From Gammaproteobacteria bacterium (GTDB lineage: Bacteria > Pseudomonadota > Gammaproteobacteria > Pseudomonadales > Azotimanducaceae): 5,841 nt of DNA. Position numbers and translations under genes: made by a program. The stretch lies in contig PARM01000053.1 in assembly GCA_002711495.1 (NCBI GenBank), positions 14,098 to 19,938 on the forward strand, given 5' to 3'. Position 1 is the first letter of the stretch, and every line of letters begins with the position of its first letter. This document shows positions 1 to 5,841 of this stretch, piece by piece. The notes under the pieces are model-generated. The model saw only the letters and a program-made list of their open reading frames with translations, was not told where the DNA came from and searched no databases.

Positions 1-83
1 TTTGCGTCTACGAGCGCTTCTAGTTCGTAATATACATGTGCGACTTGATTGGTTATGTTGGCAGGCTCTTTCACTTCGAACAC
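1..83 (-). CDS. Possible start of an unidentified gene after fliO (partial)
   Basis: On the minus strand a frame stays open from just after the fliO stop to the window edge, with possible GTG starts at 83 and at 74. An AAGAGA sequence just upstream is only a poor to fair ribosome binding site (better spaced for the second GTG). From the first GTG it would encode 27 residues, including KEPANITNQVAHVYYELEAL, which looks helical and soluble. It does not resemble the hydrophobic signal-peptide start expected of FliP, the usual neighbour of FliO. A second minus-strand frame is also open here, so openness alone is weak evidence. I do not recognise the product. It may equally be an intergenic spacer, with the next gene starting beyond the edge. 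Confidence 0.25.
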   Translation of the reverse strand, partial: MFEVKEPANITNQVAHVYYELEALVDA

Positions 84-107
84 TTTCTCTTGAATGAATT
101 TCCGATG

Positions 108-437
108 TTAAGCTTGAGGCCCTCGATTATCAATTTCTTTATTCAACAGTTGCTCGAATTTATGAGGTTTTTTTGGCTGGGGGTTTCGGACCTCAACTAA
201 AGCGAGCCCGCCGGGCCCGGAAGCGAGCAGAAATTTTGTATTGTCGTATTCTAGAGCGGTAACGCTATGCTTTGTATCTATTTGCGTTTTTTGGACTACT
301 TGTATTGCTCCCTCTTTTTCAGTGTGCTTTCCCTTGAAGCGGACTTTAAGAGCCCAAACCACCATGAACAGCAGTGCTGCAACAAACAAGATTGCTGCGA
401 TTGTTCGAACAAAGTATTCAAAGGAAAGTGTTTCCAA
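108..437 (-). CDS. fliO: Flagellar biosynthesis protein FliO (TTG start)
   Basis: FliO is a small bitopic inner-membrane protein that helps assemble or stabilise the FliP ring of the export gate. The 109 residues show a short N-terminus, one hydrophobic helix at about 11-30 ending in a basic KVRFKGK stretch (positive-inside, cytoplasmic), and a small cytoplasmic domain at about 43-84. The domain has the family pattern of beta strands: IQVVQKTQIDTKHSVTALEY at 45-64, then TKFLLASGPGGLALVEV at 67-83, where most relatives have a LLG-x-x-x-x-G motif. The lysine- and proline-rich stretch PQPKKPHKF (86-94) leads to the end. The start codon is TTG, supported by AGGAG five bases upstream, and the gene lies eight bases after fliN. 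Size and membrane topology are normal for FliO. The expected partner fliP is not visible immediately downstream. Confidence 0.9.
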   Translation of the reverse strand: METLSFEYFVRTIAAILFVAALLFMVVWALKVRFKGKHTEKEGAIQVVQKTQIDTKHSVTALEYDNTKFLLASGPGGLALVEVRNPQPKKPHKFEQLLNKEIDNRGPQA

Positions 438-442
438 TAAAA

Positions 443-447
443 CTCCT
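443..447 (-). promoter_or_regulatory. Ribosome binding site AGGAG deciding the TTG start of fliO
   Basis: On the minus strand TAGGAG overlaps the fliN stop codon: the TAG at 448-446 supplies the first bases of AGGAG. The TTG at 437 follows five bases later. No ATG or GTG is available near this site, and the next in-frame ATG is residue 25, inside the membrane helix. The site therefore fixes TTG as the fliO start and ties fliO translation to termination of fliN. Confidence 0.8.
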
Positions 448-793
448 AGGCGCCTCTTATTCGTTCCATGGGACTGACAATTTCAAGAATCCTTATTCCA
501 AGCTTACTGCCTGAAGTAGTTACGACCTCGCCTTTAGCAATTACTGTGTCATTTACCTTGATATCCATCAAATCACCAACGCTTCTATTGAGCTCTAGTA
601 CAGTGCCCTGAGCGACAGCCATTAGGTCCTTTAACTTTAGCTGAGTGTTTCCTACCTCAACATTAAGTGTGATAGGTATTGATTTAACTACATTTTGATC
701 TATCCCCTGATAAGTTTCAGAAGAATCATTTGTTTCATCGTTATTCTCTGGTACCTGCTCTTCCATTTCCTGATCTGTTTCGTTTTCGCTCAT
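446..793 (-). CDS. fliN: Flagellar motor switch protein FliN
   Basis: FliN forms the lower ring of the C-ring with FliM and docks the FliH-FliI export complex. The 115 residues consist of a strongly acidic, disordered leader (1 to about 32) and a compact SpoA domain (about 36-110). The domain shows the FliN pattern throughout: IPITLNVEVGNTQLKLKDLM at 39-58, AQGTVLELNRSVGDLMDIKV at 61-80, the AKGEVV strand at 86-91, and the ending GIRILEIVSPMERIRGA, which parallels the usual YGVRITDIITPSERM-type terminus. The ATG immediately follows the fliM TAG, and GAGGTG inside the end of fliM (minus strand 807-802) is its ribosome binding site at about eight bases, so translation is probably coupled to fliM. 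No start ambiguity is apparent. Confidence 0.96.
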   Translation of the reverse strand: MSENETDQEMEEQVPENNDETNDSSETYQGIDQNVVKSIPITLNVEVGNTQLKLKDLMAVAQGTVLELNRSVGDLMDIKVNDTVIAKGEVVTTSGSKLGIRILEIVSPMERIRGA

Positions 794-1777
794 CTAGTTT
801 TCACCTCGTAAAATGGTTTCTTCTAACTTTACCGCTACCTTACTTCCAGAAATACCTATGTCTGCGGAGAATAATGGAAAATCATTCACTTTTCCCTCTG
901 CCTTTTCCGGGGGATCGAAGGACAATATGTCTCCGACGGATAGACTCGATAACTCGTTAACCGAAATATTCAAAGCTCCACCGCTCACAAAAACTTTAAA
1001 GTCCACGTCTGAAAGCGAGCGTTTTAATCGACTCGCCCAATTTTGGTCCGCATCATGTGTTTGCATCCTGCTTCTTAACAAGTCTCTTTGAAGATTTAGG
1101 CTTTGATAAGTGTAGATAGCATCAATGTAAGCCGAGACCGACTCATCGGGCAATCTAAGTTCAAATCGGTTGACCACAACCGATTCCTCGTCTCCTGCTA
1201 TGTTGGCGAATAAAGGATTGATATCACGACTCATTTGAGTAATGTTTACGTCACAGTAGGGGGCCCACGCATCCGTCATGGACTTAAAAATTAGTCCGCA
1301 TAGGGTATCAATTACTGCGTTCTCATTGGGGGTGAAGCCACGCTCTTCGCCTACGTCAAGGGGTCTTAGTTGACCTCCATACCAGTTGTCTAAACAGCTG
1401 TAGACTACTTGGGGGTGAATAACAAAAAGTGCTTCCCCTTTTAACGGAGTCATCTCCACTACATTGACCGAACTGGGAGAAATAACATTATGAATATAAT
1501 CGGAGTAAAGTTGCAGCTTTGGCTCCGCCACTGAGAGTCTGGCGTTATAATCTAAATCTTGCAGAAGCCTTGTTCTAAAAAAACGATGAAATCGCTCATT
1601 GATTTGAGCAATTGCTATCGAACTTGCTCCGAGGTTTTCCTCGTTTCGAGCAATTGAAATAACTTCGGCTTCTGGGTTGTAGCCGAAGGTCTCGCTACCA
1701 AACTTTCCATCCGCGACCATGTCCTCGATAGCACTCAGTTCCTCGGCGGATAGCAACGGTTCTTCAGATTCTGACAT
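794..1777 (-). CDS. fliM: Flagellar motor switch protein FliM (divergent motifs)
   Basis: FliM is the C-ring switch protein linking FliG to FliN and binding phosphorylated CheY. At 327 residues it is full length. An N-terminal peptide, LLSAEELSAIEDM (8-20), sits where the CheY-binding EIDALL-type motif belongs; then comes the signature INERFHR at 59-65, a CheC-like middle domain at about 45-235 and a C-terminal SpoA-type domain at about 247-322 with LSVGDILSFDPPEK at 279-292. Two places depart from the family: the CheY-binding peptide keeps LS and the acidic pair but lacks the final LL, and the FliG-contact motif that is usually DNLFGGxGR reads DNWYGGQLR at 130-138, losing the last glycine. 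The stop TAG directly abuts the fliN ATG with no gap. The start ATG is supported by AAGG overlapping the fliL stop. The family call is certain; altered function is inference. Confidence 0.95.
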   Translation of the reverse strand: MSESEEPLLSAEELSAIEDMVADGKFGSETFGYNPEAEVISIARNEENLGASSIAIAQINERFHRFFRTRLLQDLDYNARLSVAEPKLQLYSDYIHNVISPSSVNVVEMTPLKGEALFVIHPQVVYSCLDNWYGGQLRPLDVGEERGFTPNENAVIDTLCGLIFKSMTDAWAPYCDVNITQMSRDINPLFANIAGDEESVVVNRFELRLPDESVSAYIDAIYTYQSLNLQRDLLRSRMQTHDADQNWASRLKRSLSDVDFKVFVSGGALNISVNELSSLSVGDILSFDPPEKAEGKVNDFPLFSADIGISGSKVAVKLEETILRGEN

Positions 1778-1787
1778 TGGCTTGACC

Positions 1788-2393
1788 TTACTGAATTATT
1801 AGCTCGGTAAAATAGACCTCCTCGATCGGTGCCGAAGTAGTCTTCTCATATTTTTCTAGGCTTTCATTTATCACAAGACGAAGTTCTTCAAGAAGTTCCT
1901 GCTGTCCCTCATCAGTATTCATAGTTTCTTCGGTAACTTTTCGGAGGGATTTTAGTATACCAGCTCGGATACCGACCAAGTGTCGCGGGATCCATCCAGT
2001 GGTGCCCTCTTCCTCATTAAACATCGTGTCTTTGTCATAGTAGGTGCTTAGTCCTAGCTTGACCTGCATAATCTTTCTGGATCCGAATAAGTTTACTTGG
2101 AAGGCGTCCGCAAAAGTGTAATAGCTGATGAGAAATTTCTGCTCTATCTCTGCTGTTAAAGGTTCAGGTCCCACTGCCAATCCCTCCTCCGTCTGCTCAA
2201 GCTCTGCTTCTATCTCCTCGAGAGCGACCTCGGGATCTTCGTCGGCAGGTTTCTCATCAAAAAAACCTGTAATAAAAAGAGTTCCCACAGCTGTTCCTGC
2301 GACTAAGACAAGAATCCCGATGACTATTAAAATTATTTTCAGGATCCCGCCTTTCCCGCCTCCCTCGGATTCTTCGTTGTCGACCTCAGACAT
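1788..2393 (-). CDS. fliL: Flagellar basal body-associated protein FliL
   Basis: FliL is a single-pass inner-membrane protein that surrounds or supports the MotA/MotB-type stator units near the MS ring and affects torque and swarming. The 201 residues contain a short acidic and glycine/lysine-rich cytoplasmic start (1-16), one hydrophobic transmembrane helix at about 17-44, a very acidic linker at about 46-71, and a periplasmic domain from about 85 to 201. The C-terminus VYFTELIIQ matches the usual FliL ending (VYFTEFV-type, often with a final Q). The periplasmic part includes LGLSTYYDK at 113-121 and a charged helix at about 160-182. The ATG at 2393 is preceded by GGAG (minus strand 2404-2401) at seven bases, a strong ribosome binding site. 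It lies 42 bases after fliK and 10 bases before fliM, so co-transcription with fliM is very likely. Confidence 0.93.
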   Translation of the reverse strand: MSEVDNEESEGGGKGGILKIILIVIGILVLVAGTAVGTLFITGFFDEKPADEDPEVALEEIEAELEQTEEGLAVGPEPLTAEIEQKFLISYYTFADAFQVNLFGSRKIMQVKLGLSTYYDKDTMFNEEEGTTGWIPRHLVGIRAGILKSLRKVTEETMNTDEGQQELLEELRLVINESLEKYEKTTSAPIEEVYFTELIIQ

Positions 2394-2435
2394 AGTCTAT
2401 CTCCATTGTGCGTTATATTCTCGCCGTCTTATCGA

Positions 2436-4067
2436 TTATACTTGTATATCGACGCGGCCGGTACTAATCATCTCAGCTAAATGCGTTTTAGATATGATTT
2501 CCTCACCTAAATCGATTTCTAAAGCCTGATTATTCGAATCTTTTGAATCATTCCTGTCATCGGGGTTTTGGCCCCTGTCTCCGATGAAAACATCTACTGA
2601 TTGATAATTTTCGAGGCCTTCCTTTAGTCCTTGTTTTAATCTGGATAAGCTTTCTTGCAACAGCGCCCGTGTTGTCTCATCCGCGGCATATAATTTTCCT
2701 TCAAGATTGCCCTCATTGAATTCTAATGCCACATTTATCTCACCCAGGGAGGCGGGATTCAACCTTAATTGTAGATTCCAATTATTTTGTTGCAGGGCGT
2801 TGATTATTCTAGATCCTAAAGCCTCGGAAAACTTCTGGGTTACATTTTCTAATTGGTTCTGTTGCGATTGCTGCAGGTTGTTTATCTCTCGAAAGAGCGA
2901 GCGGTTTTCGGGCCTATTCTCTGATATTGTCGCTACTTCTCTCGTGCTCAGATAGTGGACCTCTTGCACCGGAATAGAGGGCTTAGTTTGTGATGGTGTG
3001 CTTAATTTCTCGGTACCTTTAAGGGGCTCTATCTGGTCTTCTCGAACCTGACGCTTCCCTGAAGCTTCTTGAGGGATGTCTTTAATGAGTCTTTGGGTAA
3101 TCTGATCGACCGCCTTTTTTAAGCCCCTTTCTGGATAACCATCTGACTTACCCAATATTTTCGCTTTTTTTAACCCGTTAGCGTTTTTAATCGCAAGCTC
3201 TAGCTCAGTTGAAGTTTGGTCGGCCTGAAATTTTCTTTGATCAGCCTGCGTTCCATCCTCAGAGGCTGCGTTCTGCCAAGAAGACCCTGCAACTTTCTCA
3301 GCAAGAGCTCCAATTTCAGCCGGCTTACGTCCCGAAATCGTTGAGTTCACCAGCGCTAAACGCGAGTTCAATTGTCTCTCGAACGATTCAAAAACTGGGT
3401 TGTTTGTGCTGAGCTTTGATTGGGGTTTTACGTTAGGAAATATCTCTGCGTCTGGGCGATTTCTCTGACCCGCTTTGTCGATTTCTGATTCCTTGCGATT
3501 CTTCCCAGCGTTCTGCATTACTTTTTGGTGAAGAGGCATACTTCCGCGGAGCTTTAGGTCTAGCGTTTCTTTTGTAGTGCTATCCACCCGATCTGACGGT
3601 CCACTCCCCAAGAATTCTTTAATTCCGGATCGGGTCTTCTGCTGAATTGTTTCATCGGGCGATCCGCTGTTGGGCTTTTTTTTCTCAGAAGTGACGGCCT
3701 GATTTCTTACAAAATTGCTAAGGCTTGTATTTGAAATTGTTGAACTTTGAGGGGTAAGAATCATTCTTCCAACCTCAAGACCTTTTTCGTGCAACGTCAA
3801 CTTCGGCAATTCTTTGCCAAAAAGAATGAAATTGTTTGCCTCTTCTGTATTTTCTTCGCCCTTATCACTCTGAGCTTTTTCTGCACTCCTACTATATGTG
3901 GGAGAGGTTTGGTCTTGGGAAAGCCCAAATGACCGGCCTGTTTTTCGCTGCGATTCAAATTCGTTGTTAAAAAGATTATTAAAATCAGAACCTTGTGAGA
4001 CCTCGCTAGTGTCTCTGGAATTTATCTCTGCCCCTTTTGTGGAAAGAAATACGATTTCGTTGTTCAT
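2436..4067 (-). CDS. fliK: Flagellar hook-length control protein FliK
   Basis: FliK is exported during hook growth, measures hook length and switches the export gate (through FlhB) from hook to filament substrates. The protein has 543 residues. Residues 1 to about 400 are polar, low in complexity, rich in S, T, N, Q, K and E, and without a recognisable domain, as expected for the poorly conserved secreted ruler part. Residues about 405-497 form the conserved C-terminal substrate-switch domain, with LQLRLNPASLGEINVALEF at 432-450, the family hallmark L-x-L-x-P-x-x-L-G-x-[IV]-x-V, followed by the helix ETTRALLQESLSRLKQGL at 464-481. A hydrophilic tail of about 45 residues follows. The ATG at 4067 is the only plausible start, as the next methionine is residue 102. 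The Shine-Dalgarno is weak (only TAAG directly before the ATG). The gene lies downstream of a predicted sigma-54 promoter and 42 bases ahead of fliL. Confidence 0.95.
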   Translation of the reverse strand: MNNEIVFLSTKGAEINSRDTSEVSQGSDFNNLFNNEFESQRKTGRSFGLSQDQTSPTYSRSAEKAQSDKGEENTEEANNFILFGKELPKLTLHEKGLEVGRMILTPQSSTISNTSLSNFVRNQAVTSEKKKPNSGSPDETIQQKTRSGIKEFLGSGPSDRVDSTTKETLDLKLRGSMPLHQKVMQNAGKNRKESEIDKAGQRNRPDAEIFPNVKPQSKLSTNNPVFESFERQLNSRLALVNSTISGRKPAEIGALAEKVAGSSWQNAASEDGTQADQRKFQADQTSTELELAIKNANGLKKAKILGKSDGYPERGLKKAVDQITQRLIKDIPQEASGKRQVREDQIEPLKGTEKLSTPSQTKPSIPVQEVHYLSTREVATISENRPENRSLFREINNLQQSQQNQLENVTQKFSEALGSRIINALQQNNWNLQLRLNPASLGEINVALEFNEGNLEGKLYAADETTRALLQESLSRLKQGLKEGLENYQSVDVFIGDRGQNPDDRNDSKDSNNQALEIDLGEEIISKTHLAEMISTGRVDIQV

Positions 4068-4104
4068 CTTAGGTCACTAAATAACTCTGTCACAAGACGG
4101 GATC

Positions 4105-4119
4105 GCAAGTTTTGTGCCA
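4105..4119 (-). promoter_or_regulatory. Predicted sigma-54 (RpoN) promoter upstream of fliK
   Basis: Read on the minus strand, the fliJ-fliK gap contains TGGCACAAAACTTGC. This matches the RpoN consensus TGGCAC-N5-TTGC, with the invariant GG (4118-4117) and GC (4106-4105) separated by exactly ten bases. Placing the GC at -13/-12 puts +1 near 4093, a G on the minus strand, leaving a leader of about 26 bases before the fliK ATG. It lies in one of only two gaps longer than 10 bases between the identified genes, immediately ahead of a flagellar gene. In Vibrio and Pseudomonas, sigma-54 with activators of the FlrC/FleQ type drives mid-class flagellar genes. No activator binding site could be recognised by eye; one might lie inside fliJ. 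The sequence match is direct; activity is inferred. Confidence 0.8.
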
Positions 4120-4129
4120 ATCTAGGTTA

Positions 4130-4597
4130 CTAACCTTGGAAAGATTTTTCTTTCGCTCGAAACCATCTAAATTGAGTTAATTGATCACTCAGTTTTTGTT
4201 CTAAGACACTCTCTTTCTTTTGGATCGCTGCTTTGTTTCTCTCAAACAGAGATAAATACTTTTGCTCCTCGATACGATTTTCTGTAATTCTGGATTTAAT
4301 CGCGTCTCTTTCTCCTTTCAGCCTTTCCTTTTGCTCTTTCGCCATCTGAGCTGTTTCGTCTAATCTTGCTATAAAGTTTTGCACTAGCCTAATTCTGTTT
4401 GCCGGTAGCATTGTCTGAGATCCGGAGTTCAGCTGATCCTTGTAGGTGGTTTTCATATCGGACATTTTTTTTAGGTTTATTTCTATGCTATTAATTTCTG
4501 CGTCCAACTGAGCTAAAAAACTCTGCTCTTTCTGCAGCTTTTCCCTGGCTTTGTTTCTGAGAAAATCCCAAAGTACCGTTTTATCTTTAACTTTCAT
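4130..4597 (-). CDS. fliJ: Flagellar export chaperone/stalk protein FliJ
   Basis: A protein of 155 residues, almost wholly charged alpha-helix with heptad-like spacing: one long helix at about 12-55, a break around NSGSQTMLPANR at 57-69, and a second helix at about 70-150. This antiparallel coiled coil is the known architecture of FliJ, which sits in the centre of the FliI hexamer like the gamma subunit of F1, couples ATP hydrolysis to the FlhA gate and escorts chaperones. Identity rests on fold pattern, length and position directly after fliI, since FliJ is poorly conserved in sequence. The ATG lies inside the last codons of fliI (11-base overlap), with GGAA about eight bases upstream as a modest ribosome binding site, suggesting translational coupling to fliI. 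The C-terminal tail, QFRWFRAKEKSFQG, is basic and aromatic. A TAG stop ends the gene, and the next 62 bases are non-coding. Confidence 0.9.
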   Translation of the reverse strand: MKVKDKTVLWDFLRNKAREKLQKEQSFLAQLDAEINSIEINLKKMSDMKTTYKDQLNSGSQTMLPANRIRLVQNFIARLDETAQMAKEQKERLKGERDAIKSRITENRIEEQKYLSLFERNKAAIQKKESVLEQKLSDQLTQFRWFRAKEKSFQG

Positions 4598-5841
4598 GAA
4601 TTAGTTTCCGAAGATCGAATACTGATTGATCTATCTTTGCTGATTCATTCATGTCTTGATGTAAAAACTCCATAACTTGGTCTCTCTTCGAGATAGCTTG
4701 ATCTAACTCTGGATCAGAGCCGGGTTGGTAAGCACCGACCCTTATCAGGTCTTTATTTTCCTCATAAATCGACCACATCCTGCGAAAGTTTAGCGCAAGT
4801 TGTTGGTTTTCTTTTTCTGTTAAAAGAGGCATCAAACGAGATACAGACCCCGAGATATCAATTGCTGGGAAATGACCCGCATCTGCAAGATCCCGGTTTA
4901 AGGCTATTTGCCCGTCGAGGGATGCCCGCGAGAGATCAACTATTGGGTCGTTAAGATCGTCGCCTTCTGCTAGGACTGTGTAGATTGCTGTAATGGTTCC
5001 CTCAGAGCCCTCTCCGGTTCCTGTTCTCTCTATAAGTTTTGGCAACATGCTAAATACAGACGATGGGTAACCTTTTGAGGTAGGGGCTTCTCCGACCGCT
5101 AACCCTATTTCTCTCTGAGCGTGGGCAACACGCGATAGGCTATCGATAAGGAGCAGCACATTTTTTCCTTGCCCTCTGAAGAACTCAGCGTATGAGTGCG
5201 CGAGGTTAGTTGCTCGTAATCGAAGGAGAGGAGAGTTGTCGGAGGGGGCAGCGACAACAACGGCTCTCTTAAGACCCTCTGGTCCTAAAGTCATTTCAAT
5301 AAATTCTTTAACCTCTCTTCCTCTTTCTCCTATTAAACCTATGACGATCACGTCAGCTATGGAGAACTTAGTCATCATTCCTAAAAGCACTGATTTCCCA
5401 ACACCACTGCCTGCAATTAGCCCGATTCTTTGACCGCAACCTATCGTTAGAAGGCTATTAATGGCTCTAATGCCTACGTCAAATTTTTTTTCGATGGGTT
5501 TCCTTCGCATCGGGTTTAGAGCTTCACTTTCGAGTGGAACCTCTTCCAATCCAAAAATATGATTGCCTCCGTCAATCGGCAACCCTATTGCATCCAGAAC
5601 TCTGCCTAGGGCGCTATTTCCTACCATTGCGACATCAGACGAGTTTCTCACATATACTTTCGCTTCTGGTTCTATTCCTATTGGACCTGAAAAAGACATC
5701 ATCAAGATGGCATCTTCGCTGAACCCAACCACTTGAGCTTGGCAGCGATACCCATCGCTATTTACAATGAGACAAATGGATCCAAGCGCAGCATTTAGAC
5801 CCGTCGCTTCGATGGTCATTCCTACAATTTTTTTAACAACA
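4587..5841 (-). CDS. fliI: Flagellar protein export ATPase FliI (5' end cut by window edge)
   Basis: FliI is the cytoplasmic ATPase of the flagellar type III export apparatus. It forms a hexamer with FliJ, is held in check by FliH, and is related to the F1-ATPase beta subunit. Numbering from the ATG at 5819: N-terminal beta-barrel about 1-70, Walker A GSGVGKS at 137-143, GLIGERGREV at 161-170 carrying the likely catalytic glutamate, Walker B LLLIDSLSR at 222-230, and the family signature LDGQIALNRDLADAGHFPAID at about 301-321 (often LDGHIVLSR, so Q and N are small departures). The frame stays open from 5819 to the window edge and reads VVKKIVG just before the methionine. This continues into MTIEATG and fits the usual FliI start (G-x-hydrophobic-x-x-VVG-hydrophobic-x-hydrophobic-EA-x-G), so the true start lies outside the window. 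The visible 410 residues are also short for a family of about 440-460. The stop codon lies inside the start of fliJ. Confidence 0.97.
   Translation of the reverse strand, partial: VVKKIVGMTIEATGLNAALGSICLIVNSDGYRCQAQVVGFSEDAILMMSFSGPIGIEPEAKVYVRNSSDVAMVGNSALGRVLDAIGLPIDGGNHIFGLEEVPLESEALNPMRRKPIEKKFDVGIRAINSLLTIGCGQRIGLIAGSGVGKSVLLGMMTKFSIADVIVIGLIGERGREVKEFIEMTLGPEGLKRAVVVAAPSDNSPLLRLRATNLAHSYAEFFRGQGKNVLLLIDSLSRVAHAQREIGLAVGEAPTSKGYPSSVFSMLPKLIERTGTGEGSEGTITAIYTVLAEGDDLNDPIVDLSRASLDGQIALNRDLADAGHFPAIDISGSVSRLMPLLTEKENQQLALNFRRMWSIYEENKDLIRVGAYQPGSDPELDQAISKRDQVMEFLHQDMNESAKIDQSVFDLRKLIHES

Noticed and set aside
1..30. A plus-strand frame ending at a stop at 28-30, possibly the tail of a convergent gene.
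   Set aside because: Only nine codons are visible, of low complexity (mostly serine and alanine), and no terminator hairpin lies between it and fliO as expected for convergent genes.
2435..2440. Perfect TATAAT on the minus strand at the fliK stop, possibly a sigma-70 promoter for fliL.
   Set aside because: The hexamer 17 bases upstream (TACCGG) is a poor -35 match and there is no extended -10 TGn. The hexamer also arises from the last codons and stop of fliK.
2128..2529. Plus-strand open frames antiparallel to the fli genes (longest about 133 codons).
   Set aside because: They are antisense to well-recognised coding sequence, have no recognisable domains or ribosome binding sites, and mirror the codon pattern of the minus-strand genes.
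3805..3820. TTGGCAAAGAATTGCC on the minus strand inside fliK, resembling a second sigma-54 site.
   Set aside because: GG and GC are nine bases apart, not ten, and the site lies within coding sequence with no gene start nearby.
4124..4136. Palindrome AGGTTACTAACCT at the fliJ stop, a possible terminator.
   Set aside because: Only about five pairs around a three-base loop, AT-rich and without a following T-run on the minus strand; too weak for a terminator.
108..5841. The possibility of an undescribed system hidden in the cluster.
   Set aside because: Every frame longer than 300 bases on the coding strand is a recognised flagellar gene, and the spacers are at most 62 bases. Apart from the sigma-54 site nothing remains unexplained.

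Overview
The window is one continuous piece of a flagellar gene cluster. All recognisable genes lie on the minus strand, so transcription runs from the right edge to the left. In that order it holds fliI (5' end cut by the window edge), fliJ, fliK, fliL, fliM, fliN and fliO, followed by 107 bases at the left edge with no recognisable gene. Base composition is moderate (roughly mid-40s % GC by eye). The unbroken I-J-K-L-M-N-O order, FliM and FliN of proteobacterial type and an apparent sigma-54 promoter together suggest a polarly flagellated gammaproteobacterium, perhaps marine. The taxon is an inference, not something the sequence proves.

Right part (4130-5841): the export ATPase FliI and its coiled-coil stalk partner FliJ, whose reading frames overlap by 11 bases. 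The first ATG visible in the FliI frame is probably an internal methionine, because the reading frame and the family's conserved N-terminal pattern continue to the window edge.

Centre (2436-4129): a 62-base gap followed by fliK, the hook-length ruler and export-specificity switch. The gap contains a close match to a sigma-54 (RpoN) promoter, TGGCACAAAACTTGC, with GG and GC exactly ten bases apart. It sits so that the predicted transcript would start about 26 bases before the fliK ATG. This is the most informative non-coding feature of the window: it suggests fliK-fliL-fliM-fliN-fliO can be transcribed separately from fliI-fliJ.

Left part (108-2393): fliL (stator-associated membrane protein), fliM and fliN (C-ring switch) and fliO (export-gate assembly factor), separated by 0 to 10 bases, with Shine-Dalgarno sequences that overlap or abut the preceding stop codons. 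FliO starts with TTG. FliM is full length but departs from the family at its CheY-binding peptide and at the GGXG motif of the FliG interface.

Together the genes supply export energy (FliI/FliJ), substrate switching (FliK), export-gate assembly (FliO), torque and stator function (FliL) and rotor switching (FliM/FliN). I see no mobile element, CRISPR array, RNA gene or clear terminator, and no evidence of an undescribed system. This is a core motility operon with some points worth checking.
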